The position numbers and the translations under genes were made by a program. Below, in pieces: positions 15,698 through 24,722 of a stretch of 64,000 bases of DNA (within the stretch, counting starts at the first letter, position 1; every line of letters begins with the position of its first letter). Where the stretch lies: positions 434,001 through 498,000 of the forward strand of contig NZ_CP009302.1 in the NCBI RefSeq assembly GCF_000814825.1. Direction: 5' to 3'. The notes under the pieces are model-generated. The model worked only from the letters and a program-made list of their open reading frames with translations. It did no database searches and was not told the origin of the DNA. The DNA is from Berryella intestinalis. Its GTDB lineage: Bacteria; Actinomycetota; Coriobacteriia; Coriobacteriales; Eggerthellaceae.

Positions 15698-17893
15698 ATG
15701 GCTGAATCGCTGTATCGAAAGTACCGACCGCAGGTCTTCTCAGACGTGGTTGGCCAAGAGCATATCGAGCGAACCATCAAAAACGCAATCGAGCAGGGGA
15801 AGGTGAGCCACGCGTACCTGTTCACGGGTCCGCGCGGCACGGGCAAGACCACCACGGCGCGCCTCGTGGCCAAGGCGCTTCTCTGCGAAAGCGGCCCGAC
15901 GCCCGAGCCCGATGGCACCTGTCCCGAATGCCGGCTGATCTCCGAAGGGGCGCATCCGGACGTGTACGAGCTGGACGCCGCCAGCCGCACCGGCGTCGAG
16001 AACGTGCGCGAGGAGATCATCAGCCGCGTCCAGTTCGCCCCGACGCGCGGCGGTTACAAGGTCTACATCGTCGACGAGGTCCATATGCTGTCCACCGCAG
16101 CGTTCAACGCGCTGCTCAAGACGCTTGAAGAGCCACCTTCCCACGTCGTGTTCATCCTGTGCACCACCGATCCCCAGAGGGTTCCCGAAACCATCCATTC
16201 GCGCTGCCAGCGCTTCGACTTCCGCCGCATCGCCCCCGAGTCCATCGTGGCGCGGCTGGGCGCGGTGTGCACGGCCGAGGGGGTCGCGTTCGAAGGCGAG
16301 GCTCTCGAGCTGATCGCCCGGCGTGCGGAAGGGGGCCTGCGCAACGCGCTCACCTCGCTCGAGCAGATCATCGCGTTCGAGAACGGGGCCGTGACGTTGG
16401 CCGGTGCAGAGCGCCTGTTGGGCTCCATCGATTCCAACGAGATGGCCGAGCTGATGACGGCGGTCGGGACGCGCGACGTCGCCGCATGTTTCAGCTGGGT
16501 GGCCGAATACGTCGAGACGGGAGCCGACCTCGCGCAGTTCGCGCGCGACATGTCGGAGCGCGTGCGCAACATGTACATCATGTCGCTGGCGGGAGCCGAC
16601 GTCGACCTGGACGTCGCCGACTCGGAGCGCGGGGAGCTGGTGCGCGAGTTGGAGATGTTCGGCTCCGATCGCCTGGCGCGCCTGATGGGCGTGCTGGGGG
16701 ATCTGACGGTCGAGCTGAAGACCTCCTCGAACCCGCGCCTGTCGTTCGAGATCGCGCTAACCCGCATGGTGCGCCCCGATTCCGACCTGACTATGGCGGC
16801 GCTTGCCGAGCGCATCGAGGCCCTCGAATCGGGGTACTCCTCCGTGGCGCACGTGACGTCGGCGGCGCCTGCGCGCGCTGCCGCTGCGTCTGCCGCGCCG
16901 GTGCAGGCCGCGCCCGCCGCGCCGGCGCCCGAGCCGCAGGCGATGCGGCCGGAACCCCCTGCTGCGCCTTCGCCCGCGCGACCCGAGCCCGCGCCCGCCC
17001 AAACGGCGCAAACTGCGGCGCCCGCCGCGCCGGCGGCGCCCCCGGTTGCCCAGCCCGCAACCCCTCCCGAGGCCGCTGCGGCTTTCACGGCTCCCAGCGC
17101 GGATCCGGCTTCGTCTCCCGTTTCCGCCCCTGCTCCCGCCGAGGCCGCCGGGCGCCTTTCCGAGCAGACGCGGGCGATTCTGGCCAATCCCGCCTCGCTT
17201 CAGCGTTTGTGGCAAAGCGTTCTGTCCGATGTGAAGAAGCACAAGGCTGCCTACGGGGTTCTGTTCATGAACACCAAGGCGCTGTTCGATCCCGATCGGG
17301 ACATGGTGCTGATCCAGTTCGGCGCCGAAGCGGCCTTCGCCTACGGGGCGGTTCAGAAGCCCGAGGTGCAAGAGACCGTCGACGCGTCGTTCGCCAAGAA
17401 CGCCGGAGGTTTCGTTCCCTACGGGTTCGTCCAAGCCGGGACTCGGGCAACTCCGATAGCGCCCGCTTCCCCCGAAGGCGCTTCCTCGCAGCCCACGGCG
17501 ACCACGGCGGCGGCCGTGCGGGCAGCCGCGAGCTCCGCCGTTGCCCGGGTCCAGGAAGTGCGCGAAGCCGCGCGGGCCCGCGCCGCGCAGAACGGGGCGG
17601 CCGTCGGATCGGCGGCGCCTGCCGCAGGCGCGGACCGGACCCCGGCCGCTTCTCCGCCTGTGCCCGAGGCGCCCGTCTACGAGCCCGTTCCCTACGACGA
17701 GGTGCCCTACGACGATGCCGCGTATTTCGCGGGCGAGGACGAGTACCCTGCCTCACCTGCACCTGCACCTGCACCTGCACCTGCACCTGCACCTGCACCT
17801 GCGGCGGGCGGCGACGCGAACGACATCTCGAACGTCGAGCGCATGATGCGCGGCGCGTTCGGGGGGTCGGTTTCGTTCACGGAACTGAGCTAG
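15698..17893 (+). CDS. dnaX: DNA polymerase III subunit gamma/tau
   Basis: Clamp-loader ATPase of the replicative polymerase, 731 residues. The N-terminal AAA+ module shows Walker A GPRGTGKTT near residue 45, a zinc-binding Cys set beginning CPEC in the usual insertion, Walker B VDEVHML, sensor 1 CTTDP and the SRC motif of the arginine finger (HSRCQRFDFR). Residues from about 390 are a long Ala/Pro-rich linker, then a domain near 490-590 (tau-like), then another Ala/Pro tail that contains an exact hexamer repeat. I saw no A-rich slippery site of the E. coli frameshift type, so a separate gamma form is not predicted. It is followed by ybaB and recR, the usual order. Confidence 0.96.
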   Translation: MAESLYRKYRPQVFSDVVGQEHIERTIKNAIEQGKVSHAYLFTGPRGTGKTTTARLVAKALLCESGPTPEPDGTCPECRLISEGAHPDVYELDAASRTGVENVREEIISRVQFAPTRGGYKVYIVDEVHMLSTAAFNALLKTLEEPPSHVVFILCTTDPQRVPETIHSRCQRFDFRRIAPESIVARLGAVCTAEGVAFEGEALELIARRAEGGLRNALTSLEQIIAFENGAVTLAGAERLLGSIDSNEMAELMTAVGTRDVAACFSWVAEYVETGADLAQFARDMSERVRNMYIMSLAGADVDLDVADSERGELVRELEMFGSDRLARLMGVLGDLTVELKTSSNPRLSFEIALTRMVRPDSDLTMAALAERIEALESGYSSVAHVTSAAPARAAAASAAPVQAAPAAPAPEPQAMRPEPPAAPSPARPEPAPAQTAQTAAPAAPAAPPVAQPATPPEAAAAFTAPSADPASSPVSAPAPAEAAGRLSEQTRAILANPASLQRLWQSVLSDVKKHKAAYGVLFMNTKALFDPDRDMVLIQFGAEAAFAYGAVQKPEVQETVDASFAKNAGGFVPYGFVQAGTRATPIAPASPEGASSQPTATTAAAVRAAASSAVARVQEVREAARARAAQNGAAVGSAAPAAGADRTPAASPPVPEAPVYEPVPYDEVPYDDAAYFAGEDEYPASPAPAPAPAPAPAPAPAAGGDANDISNVERMMRGAFGGSVSFTELS
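17754..17801 (+). repeat. CACCTG hexanucleotide repeat, eight perfect copies, inside dnaX
   Basis: Eight uninterrupted copies of CACCTG code for alternating Pro-Ala in the C-terminal linker of DnaX. Length changes by whole units keep the reading frame. The lack of synonymous drift suggests recent slippage. Confidence 0.95.
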
Positions 17894-17978
17894 CCCCTCC
17901 GCACCTACCGGCTAAGCTGCGCGCTGCGCCTTTCGGGCGAAGCGCTTCGCATAGAGACACCGACGAAAGGAAACCGCC

Positions 17979-18287
17979 ATGGATATGAAGAAGATGATGA
18001 AGCAGGCCCAGATGATGCAGCTCGAGCTTTCGCGCGCCCAAGACGAGATCAAGGACATGCGGTTCACCGCTTCTGCCGGCGGTGGCATGGTCGAAGCTAC
18101 CGCCAAGGGCGACAACACGCTCGAGAGCATCGCGATCCATCCCGACGCGGTTCAGATGGCCGACGCCGAGATGCTCCAGGATATGGTTCTCGCGGCGGTC
18201 AACGAGGCCCTGCGCGGAGTCGCCGCGCAGTCCGAGCAGCGCCTGTCGGCCGTGACCGGCGGCATGAACATCCCCGGCTTGAGGTAG
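17979..18287 (+). CDS. ybaB: YbaB/EbfC nucleoid-associated protein
   Basis: A 102-residue DNA-binding protein of the YbaB/EbfC family, usually encoded between dnaX and recR. It starts with the amphipathic MKKMMKQAQMMQ helix, followed by TASAGGGMVEATAKGD and a C-terminal helix. AAAGGA precedes the ATG. It ends three bases before the recR start, so co-translation with recR is likely. It is thought to shape the nucleoid or assist repair. Confidence 0.93.
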   Translation: MDMKKMMKQAQMMQLELSRAQDEIKDMRFTASAGGGMVEATAKGDNTLESIAIHPDAVQMADAEMLQDMVLAAVNEALRGVAAQSEQRLSAVTGGMNIPGLR

Positions 18288-18290
18288 CCG

Positions 18291-18887
18291 ATGTTCGTCG
18301 CACCCGCGCTTCAGAAACTGCTCGACGAACTCGAGCGCCTGCCCGGCGTCGGGCCGAAATCGGCGCAGCGCATCGCGTACTGGATGCTGAACACCGATCG
18401 CGAGACGGTCGTTCGCCTCGCTGACGCGATAACCGAGGTGAAGGACGCGGTTCGGTTCTGTTCCCGCTGCTTCAACTACGCAGAGGACGACCTGTGCGAG
18501 ATATGCCGCTCGCACGATCGCGACCACGGCATGATCTGCGTGGTGTCCGAACCGCGCGACATCCCGCCCATAGAGCGCACGGGCGCGTTCAAGGGCGTTT
18601 ATCACGTTTTGGGCGGGGAGCTCTCGCCGATGGACGGCGTGGGGCCCGACGACCTGCACATCGCCGAGCTTCTGAGGCGCCTGTCCGACCCGTCTGTCCG
18701 CGAGGTGATCATCGCCACGAATCCCAACGTGGAGGGGGAGACGACGGCGGCCTACCTTTCCCGCCAGATAAAGTCTTTGGGCGTGAGGGTCACGCGGCTT
18801 GCCAGCGGCCTTCCGGTGGGGGGAGACCTGGAGTTCGCCGACGAGGTCACGCTGGGCCGCGCGATCGAAGCGCGACGCGAGCTTTAG
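18291..18887 (+). CDS. recR: Recombination mediator protein RecR
   Basis: A 198-residue recombination-repair protein that loads RecA with RecO (and RecF). It begins with the helix-hairpin-helix [17 protein letters not shown], followed by the zinc finger [16 protein letters not shown] and the Toprim domain ([26 protein letters not shown]). Length is normal. The 3' end overlaps the convergent minus-strand gene by four bases (18884-18887). Confidence 0.97.
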   Translation: MFVAPALQKLLDELERLPGVGPKSAQRIAYWMLNTDRETVVRLADAITEVKDAVRFCSRCFNYAEDDLCEICRSHDRDHGMICVVSEPRDIPPIERTGAFKGVYHVLGGELSPMDGVGPDDLHIAELLRRLSDPSVREVIIATNPNVEGETTAAYLSRQIKSLGVRVTRLASGLPVGGDLEFADEVTLGRAIEARREL

Positions 18888-19222
18888 GTAAGGGCCTCTT
18901 CCTGGAGGCCGTCCGATGCGAGGAACGCCTCGTGCAGGTACTCCCTCACCGCCGATGCGGGGTCGTCTGCCTGCGCGAGGAACACCTCGACGCCCTTCTC
19001 TTCGAGGGCGGCGCGCGAGCCGACGTCTATGCTTCGGCAGGCAAGCGCGTTGGCTCCCAGCGACCATACCAGGTCGGGTCGCTGCTGGCTGGGGAAGTCT
19101 CCTAGGGGGATGGTGCGGCTGCCGACGATGACGCCGCGATCCACTCGGTAGAACGTAAGATCGGTCGCATGTGCGAAAAGGGCGGGGATTCGAAGCCCGT
19201 TGCATGCTACCGCGACGACCAT
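18884..19222 (-). CDS. NifX/NifB-like dinitrogenase cofactor-domain protein
   Basis: A 112-residue single-domain protein resembling the NifX/NafY/NifB C-terminal fold (PF02579), which binds iron or iron-molybdenum precursors. The start ATG at 19222 has AAGGAG four bases upstream. Family-like stretches are [20 protein letters not shown] and the late [12 protein letters not shown]. No nitrogenase is expected; such small proteins in non-fixers are of unknown role, possibly in Fe-S or Mo handling. It is the last gene of a minus-strand run and overlaps recR tail to tail. The fold assignment is from pattern recognition only. Confidence 0.7.
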   Translation of the reverse strand: MVVAVACNGLRIPALFAHATDLTFYRVDRGVIVGSRTIPLGDFPSQQRPDLVWSLGANALACRSIDVGSRAALEEKGVEVFLAQADDPASAVREYLHEAFLASDGLQEEALT

Positions 19223-19389
19223 GGCGCTCCTTCTTCTCGACCGGTCATCGACTACCATAGTCCTTCGCCGCCGAACCGTCGCAACCCCTCGCCGAGCGGG
19301 TCGGTAAATTCTGTGAATGACAGGGCGGGGCGGCTGTGGTGGCGCGGCCGCGGTCGCGGCGAGGGGCGCCCGTCCCTGGTTTCGCCGGC

Positions 19390-20265
19390 TTACGAGAAGG
19401 CGGCCATGACCGCCGTGCCGATCACCATGAGAACCAGACCGAATGCGGCGCGCTTCGCGAGGCGCTCTTTGAGCACGAAGAAGGCGAACAGCACCGACAC
19501 CAGAACGGACAGCTTGTCGATCTGGACGACCGTGCTGACCACGCCCGTTTGGATGGCGTAGTGGTAGCACATCCACGACGCCCCGGTGGCGAGCCCCGAT
19601 AGGGCGAGGAACCCCAGCTCGCCTTTGTCGATGAGGGCGAGCTGGGAGGTTTTCCCCTTCCAGGCGACGATGAGCCAGGACATGGCCAGCACCACGCAGG
19701 TCCTGATGGCCGTCCCCAGGTTGGAGTCGACCCCGTCGATCCCCACCTTCCCCAAGATCGAGGTGAGCGCCGCGAAGACGGCGGCCATAACCGCGTAAGC
19801 CAGCCACGACGCGCCTTCGCCGTGCGCCTCGCCGCTTTTCCTCTCGATCATGAGCCACGTGCCGATCAGGATCGTGGCGATGCAGACGAGCTTCACGGCC
19901 AGGTGGTTCGACTCGCCGAACAGCGCGATGGCCAGCAGTGCGGCCAGAGCGGCGCTGCTCTTGTCGATGGGGACGACCTTGTTCACATCGCCGCAGGACA
20001 GCGCCTTGAAGTAGCAGATCCACGAGCCCCCCGTGGCAAGACCCGACAGTGCGAGGAACAGCCACGTCGTCGGGGAGATGTCCGGGATGGACGAAAGGGA
20101 CCCGCCCAGGGCGGCTACGCACCATGCGGCGATCGCGACGACGACGGTCCTCACGGCGGTGGCGACATCGGGGTCGGTCGTTCGCACACCCAGCTTCGAC
20201 AGTATCGAAACCAGGCCCGCGAACAGCGCCGCTCCGCATGATGCCGCGATCCAACCCATTGTCAC
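19390..20265 (-). CDS. EamA/DMT superfamily transporter
   Basis: A 291-residue ten-helix permease made of two EamA repeats; the paired motifs ALSGLATGGSWICYF and ALSGLATGASWMCYH mark the duplicated halves, each followed by a V-x-ID-K stretch (KVVPIDK, TVVQIDK). The GTG at 20265 is preceded by GGGAGG at about 5 bases; an ATG two codons later is the alternative. The substrate is unknown: the family covers amino-acid and metabolite exporters. It follows the DEAD-box helicase gene after 67 bases on the same strand. Confidence 0.88.
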   Translation of the reverse strand: MTMGWIAASCGAALFAGLVSILSKLGVRTTDPDVATAVRTVVVAIAAWCVAALGGSLSSIPDISPTTWLFLALSGLATGGSWICYFKALSCGDVNKVVPIDKSSAALAALLAIALFGESNHLAVKLVCIATILIGTWLMIERKSGEAHGEGASWLAYAVMAAVFAALTSILGKVGIDGVDSNLGTAIRTCVVLAMSWLIVAWKGKTSQLALIDKGELGFLALSGLATGASWMCYHYAIQTGVVSTVVQIDKLSVLVSVLFAFFVLKERLAKRAAFGLVLMVIGTAVMAAFS

Positions 20266-20332
20266 TCGCCCCTCCCGATAGGCTCAGGTCTCGGACGACC
20301 GGGGTCTGAGCTTTCCGCTGGTTACCGACGCG

Positions 20333-21802
20333 CTACGACCTGGTACGCCTGCGCGCAGCGGCGGCGCGCTGTGCGCGGCCGGGGCGGAAATCGCCCGCCG
20401 TGCCGCGGCCCTTCGCCGCCGTGCCTCCCGCGGACTCGCCGCGCACCTGCGCACGGCCTTGGCTGCGCTTGCCGCCCGTCTCCGGTTTCGGGCGGGTCGC
20501 CGTTGGCTTCTTTCTCGCGCTGCGGCCCTTTGCAGGCGCGCTTTCCGAAGCGGCTTCCCGCTTGTGGGCCTTGCGCTGGGCCTTCGCCCGCAGCTCCTTT
20601 TTCGCGGCGGCGATTTCGGGGTCGCGCTTGGCCTGGAATTCCATCTGCTTGGCCGCGGCCTCCGCCTCGGCTTCCGAGAAATCGAACGAGGCCAGCTTCA
20701 TCTCGGGAATGTCCTGCTTGATGAGCTTCTGGATGTCTTTGAGGGCGTCTTCGGTCTCGGGCGTGACGAACGAGACCGAGAATCCCGCAGCGCCCGCTCG
20801 GCCGGTGCGCCCGATGCGATGCACGTAGTCCTCGGGCTGGGTGGGCAGGTCGTAGTTGATGACGTAGTCCACCTCGGTGACGTCGATGCCGCGGGCCAGC
20901 ACGTCGGTGGCGGTCAGTATGTTCACCTCTCCGGCAGAGAAGCGGTCGAGCGCCCGCTTGCGCTGGTTCTGGCTGCGGTCGGAGTGGATGGCCTCGACGT
21001 TGTACCCGGCGCGCTTCAGTCGCCGCGCCGTCGAGTCGGCACGGGATCGGGTGCGGGCGAAGATGATGACGCGTTCGGCGCCCTTCTCCTCCAGCACGGC
21101 CTTCACGAGGGAAGGCTTGACGGTTTGGGGCGTGCGGATGATGAACTGGTCGATGGTGTCGGCCACGTCCCCCTTGTGGGCGATCTCGACGAGCGCCGGA
21201 TCGTGCAGCATCGTGTTCACGGTGGACATGATCGAGCGGTCGATGGTCGCGGAGAACAGAAGCGTCTGCCTACTTTTCGGCGTGGCGGCCACGATCTTTT
21301 TCACGGCGGGAAGAAATCCCATGTCAAGCATGCGGTCGGCCTCGTCGAGGACCAGCGTTTCCACGGCCTTCAAATTGACCGCATGCTGGTCCATGAGGTC
21401 GATGAGGCGCCCGGGCGTGGCGATGAGGACATCGCATCCGCGCTTGATGCGTTCGATCTGCGGCCCGTAGGACAGGCCGCCCACCACGATGGCGATATGG
21501 TGGCGGGTGTGCCGGGCGATGGCCTCGCACACGTCGCCGATCTGCTGAGCCAGCTCGCGGGTGGGCGTGATCACCAGCATGAGGGGGCCGGTGCCCTTCT
21601 TGGCGTGCCCCAGCCGGTCGAGCGAGGGCAGCGAGAACCCGCCGGTTTTCCCGGTTCCCGTCTTGGCTGCGGCGATGACGTCGTGCCCTTCGAGGATCAG
21701 GGGGATGGCCTGCTGCTGGACGGGCGTGGGCTCGGTGTAGCCCATATCCTCGACGGCAGCGAGCGTGTTGGTCGAAAGACCCAGGTCTGAGAACGATTTC
21801 AA
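20333..21802 (-). CDS. DEAD-box RNA helicase, RhlE-like
   Basis: A 489-residue ATP-dependent RNA helicase. Motifs in order: Q motif (YTEPTPVQQQAIP), I (AKTGTGKT), Ia (PTRELA), II (DEAD in VLDEADRMLDMGFLP), III (SAT), V (ATDVLARGID) and VI (HRIGRTGRAG). From about residue 395 the tail is basic and rich in Lys, Arg and Gly, as in RhlE/CshA proteins that act in ribosome assembly, cold adaptation or the degradosome. The start is a TTG at 21802 with GAGAGGA eight bases upstream. It is 18 bases downstream of the glycosyltransferase stop, so the two are probably cotranscribed. Confidence 0.95.
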   Translation of the reverse strand: MKSFSDLGLSTNTLAAVEDMGYTEPTPVQQQAIPLILEGHDVIAAAKTGTGKTGGFSLPSLDRLGHAKKGTGPLMLVITPTRELAQQIGDVCEAIARHTRHHIAIVVGGLSYGPQIERIKRGCDVLIATPGRLIDLMDQHAVNLKAVETLVLDEADRMLDMGFLPAVKKIVAATPKSRQTLLFSATIDRSIMSTVNTMLHDPALVEIAHKGDVADTIDQFIIRTPQTVKPSLVKAVLEEKGAERVIIFARTRSRADSTARRLKRAGYNVEAIHSDRSQNQRKRALDRFSAGEVNILTATDVLARGIDVTEVDYVINYDLPTQPEDYVHRIGRTGRAGAAGFSVSFVTPETEDALKDIQKLIKQDIPEMKLASFDFSEAEAEAAAKQMEFQAKRDPEIAAAKKELRAKAQRKAHKREAASESAPAKGRSARKKPTATRPKPETGGKRSQGRAQVRGESAGGTAAKGRGTAGDFRPGRAQRAAAARRRTRS

Positions 21803-21820
21803 ATTGCGTTTCCTCTCGCG

Positions 21821-23161
21821 TTAGCGAACGTGTGCGGGTTGGTGCCCGATGTAGAACCGGGCGAAGCGCTTCTTCCTCAAGGGATCGGAGGCATCGCGCG
21901 AAACCCGTGCGAGCTTCAGGGCCTCGGCCGCGACGTCGCGCGCCGCGTCCGGCCTGCGAATGAAGCGGGCGTTCACCAGCATCGCGTCGATCCCGTGGGG
22001 GTTTCTCATGATGTAGCGCAAAGCGTCGATGAGCTCGCGCGGCGTGGTGACGTGCATGGCCGCGCTTGCCGAGGTGAGCATTTCGACGTTGATCTTTTCC
22101 TGCCCGTAGGCGCGCCCCACGAGGATCATGGGGACCTCGGCGCACAGGCATTCGGTCACCGTGAGGCCACCGGACTTGCATACTACCAGATTGCTGGCGT
22201 TCATCAGGGCGGCCATACCGTCCACATATCCGAAGACGGTCATGTTGTCCAGCTCGTAGTCGCGCTTCATGGCGCGCAGGTGCTTTTCGTACTCGGCATC
22301 GCTGCCCGCGATGAACACCAGGTGCAGGTCGGAAAGCGTGTGCAGGTACGGGAGCGTCTTGTCCAGCGCCTCGCGAAACCTCAGGTAGGGCGTGGGAAGC
22401 TGCGCTCCCGCCAAGACCAGCACGACGGTTTTGTCGAGGGGCAGCCCCAGCTTTCGGCGCGTTTCCTCCCGGTCGTAGGGTTTGCGGAAGTCTTCCCTGG
22501 TCGGAATGCCCGTGATGCGTATGCGGTCGTCTTCCACCTTGCGGGCGCGCAAGGTTTCGGCCATCGACTGGGTGGCCACGCAGAACAGATCGGAGCTCTT
22601 GTGCGGCCACAGGCCCTCGGTCTCGTAGTCGGTGGGAACGCTGATCACGGGGAAGTCCTGCCGGGTGAGCATGCGCGCGGCAACGGCGGAGTTCGCCGCC
22701 GTGATGTGCGTGGCCACCACTGCCCAGGGCCTTCTTTCGGCGATGTAGCGCGTGAAGGGGGCGTACATGATGTGGGACCAGATGGTGCCGCCGCCCCACA
22801 GGAGGCGCCCTGTGAAGGTGTAGCGCCAGACGAGGTCGTAGATGGGTCGCGTCGCCCCAACGAAGTAGGAGGCGGCCCGGTCGCCGTCGAATTTGTGGCG
22901 GCCCCAATCGAGGATGTCCACCACTTCCACCTCGAGGTCGGAAGGGGCGAGCCCGAACCCCTCGTCGCGCAGCAGCTCGAGCGCCTGCGCAACGGACTTC
23001 GCCGCGCTTTTGTGCCCCGACCCAACCGAGGCATGCACGACCATGACCAGGGGCTTTTCGCAACGAGATGCGTCGGCGGCGGTCGAGGCGCCCTTTTCGG
23101 GCAGGGAAGCCGCGCCTTTAGCGGGCGCGGTGGCAGAATCGAGGTTCGTCATGCTTGCCAT
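21821..23161 (-). CDS. MGDG synthase-like glycosyltransferase
   Basis: A 446-residue GT28-type enzyme resembling processive diacylglycerol glucosyltransferases (UgtP) and MGDG synthases, which make membrane glycolipids. The N-terminal domain has HASVGSGHKSAAKSVAQAL near residue 45 (MGDG synthase N-domain), and the C-terminal nucleotide-sugar domain has SGGLTVTECLCAEVPMIL. The start is uncertain: ATGs at 23161 and 23152 both lack a clear ribosome site. The first 35 residues are low-complexity. It heads a minus-strand run with the helicase, DMT and NifX-like genes. Confidence 0.82.
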   Translation of the reverse strand: MASMTNLDSATAPAKGAASLPEKGASTAADASRCEKPLVMVVHASVGSGHKSAAKSVAQALELLRDEGFGLAPSDLEVEVVDILDWGRHKFDGDRAASYFVGATRPIYDLVWRYTFTGRLLWGGGTIWSHIMYAPFTRYIAERRPWAVVATHITAANSAVAARMLTRQDFPVISVPTDYETEGLWPHKSSDLFCVATQSMAETLRARKVEDDRIRITGIPTREDFRKPYDREETRRKLGLPLDKTVVLVLAGAQLPTPYLRFREALDKTLPYLHTLSDLHLVFIAGSDAEYEKHLRAMKRDYELDNMTVFGYVDGMAALMNASNLVVCKSGGLTVTECLCAEVPMILVGRAYGQEKINVEMLTSASAAMHVTTPRELIDALRYIMRNPHGIDAMLVNARFIRRPDAARDVAAEALKLARVSRDASDPLRKKRFARFYIGHQPAHVR

Positions 23162-23311
23162 TCTAGCCGATGTTTCGCCGAGAAGCGCCGTCGGCGCGGC
23201 AAGGCGCCCGTTCCCTTCATTCTCTGCGGATATACGGCCGAAGCCGGCGAAGGGGCGCTTCGGTGTTTGCGGGGAAGTTGTCGTCGGCCCGCGAGCTCGG
23301 CCGATTTCCCC

Positions 23312-23340
23312 TTGCAATCAAAGGGCCTCTCTGCAATAAT
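23312..23340 (+). promoter_or_regulatory. Promoter of tRNA-Glu
   Basis: TTGCAA (23312-23317), a 17-base spacer and AATAAT (23335-23340) lie 29 bases before the mature tRNA. A CTGCTC/GAGCAG hairpin sits in the leader at about 23350-23364. Confidence 0.65.
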
Positions 23341-23368
23341 ATTCGGGCTGCTCTTAGAGCAGGCTTTC

Positions 23369-23443
23369 GTCCCCATAGTCTATCGGTTAGGACGCGGCCC
23401 TTTCAAGGCTGAGAGACGAGTTCGATTCTCGTTGGGGGCACCA
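23369..23443 (+). tRNA. tRNA-Glu (anticodon TTC)
   Basis: A full cloverleaf: acceptor GTCCCCA/TGGGGGC, D-arm, anticodon loop CTTTCAA with TTC at 23402-23404, T-arm with GTTCGATTC, discriminator A and an encoded CCA at 23441-23443. Confidence 0.97.
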
Positions 23444-23452
23444 CGGAAACGA

Positions 23453-23479
23453 AGCGCTCGGGAAACCGGGCGCTTTTTT
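23453..23479 (+). terminator. Terminator after tRNA-Glu
   Basis: AGCGCTCGG pairs with CCGGGCGCT across a GAAA-type loop, followed by six T. It lies ten bases after the CCA and may also act on the convergent sialidase transcript. Confidence 0.92.
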
Positions 23480-23511
23480 CGTTCGCGGGCCTTCCATCAT
23501 CCGATCCGAGG

Positions 23512-24621
23512 TCAACGCGTTCTCCCGTTCGCGACGGGCGGTTCGGCCGCGCCGGGAGCTCCCGTCCGAACGGGGAGCCTCACCCTCGAGGGGTCCCACG
23601 TAAGGGCCCCGCCGGCCTCGGAGGCCGTCACGCCCAGGTCTTCCAGGCTGTAGGATCGAAACACGATGAGACGGTAGTTGTCGGCCTCCCACACGACCCC
23701 GAACCTCCCGTTCCCAAGATCGACCACGGCCGAATAGGTGGCCGCCCCCGAATCGATGGGCAAGGCGGGGCTCCACGTGGATCCCTCGTCGGTGGAGACG
23801 TGCAGGGAAAGGTTGCGCCGCCTGCTCGGGTCGTCGCAAAGCGATGCCACCAGCGCGCCCCCCACGTGCGCGAGCCCGCCGTTGCATGCGGGATCGGTGA
23901 GCGTCGGGTTGGGAACGGGCGCTTCGAAGCTTTCCCCCAGGCGCGGCGCGCGGGCCTCCCGGCGTGCCGGTTTCGAGCGGGCGTGCAGCAGCACAGAGCC
24001 GTCGGCAAGTTCGACCGCCTTGCATTCGTCGCAGTCGGGACCGACCTCTTTTCCCAGCTCCCAGGTCTCTCCGTTGTCGCTCGACCAGGCGATCGCCGCG
24101 AAGTCCCGGTTGTCGATGCGCAGCACGAAGGTTTGGAACAGCCTCCCGTCGCGGGCGACGCCCCCGTTTCCCGAAGAGCAGAACATGCCAGCCACATGCG
24201 CGGGGCGAAGCGAGCTCATGTCGCGGTGCTCCCATGTTCGCCCGTCGTCGCGGGAGGCGGCCAGCCACAGCTCCAGTCCCGCGCCGCCCGCCCGGGCGCT
24301 GAAGTACGACTCTCCGGTGGAACCCGCATACCAGCAATACGTCGTCTTCGTGCGCGGGTCGAACGTGAGCGACGCGTCGCCGTATCCGTGGCCGGGCTCG
24401 TGGCGGCGCAGGGCCTTCGGCTGGGTCCAGGTCCTTCCGCCATCGTCGGAAGCGCGCAGGGCGATGTCGAAGTCGGCGGGGAGGTCCCTCCAGTCTTCCC
24501 GCACGTCGTAGCACACGATGATGCGGCCCGACTGCGTGCGGGTTACGGCGGGGATGCGGTAGATGGGCGCGGCGAAGGCCGACCCGGGGAAGGGCGTGCC
24601 GGCTTCTGCGATGGTGGACAT
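23512..24621 (-). CDS. Exo-alpha-sialidase-like protein (BNR/Asp-box)
   Basis: A 369-residue six-bladed beta-propeller of the sialidase superfamily, which releases terminal sialic acid. YRIPAVTRT at residues 21-29 carries the RIP motif with the first arginine of the catalytic triad. Four Asp boxes are visible: SDDGGRTW, SRDDGRTW, SSDNGETW and STDEGSTW. The ATG at 24621 follows GAGGAG. There is no signal peptide, so the enzyme is probably cytoplasmic, unusual for a sialidase that attacks host glycans and suggesting imported small substrates. The MFS transporter gene lies 101 bases upstream on the same strand. No nan catabolic genes are in the window, so the true substrate is uncertain. Confidence 0.83.
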   Translation of the reverse strand: MSTIAEAGTPFPGSAFAAPIYRIPAVTRTQSGRIIVCYDVREDWRDLPADFDIALRASDDGGRTWTQPKALRRHEPGHGYGDASLTFDPRTKTTYCWYAGSTGESYFSARAGGAGLELWLAASRDDGRTWEHRDMSSLRPAHVAGMFCSSGNGGVARDGRLFQTFVLRIDNRDFAAIAWSSDNGETWELGKEVGPDCDECKAVELADGSVLLHARSKPARREARAPRLGESFEAPVPNPTLTDPACNGGLAHVGGALVASLCDDPSRRRNLSLHVSTDEGSTWSPALPIDSGAATYSAVVDLGNGRFGVVWEADNYRLIVFRSYSLEDLGVTASEAGGALTWDPSRVRLPVRTGAPGAAEPPVANGRTR

Positions 24622-24722
24622 GGGCTGCTCCTCGTGTGCTCGTGCGTTCGGGCGGCGCTCCGGGGCCTCCACCCGCACGCCTTGACGTGGCCGGGCGCAC
24701 GGTCTGCCGAATGCGCCGGACC

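Noticed and set aside
15698-17893. Programmed frameshift in dnaX producing gamma
   Set aside because: No A-rich slippery heptamer with a following hairpin was seen near the end of the ATPase module.
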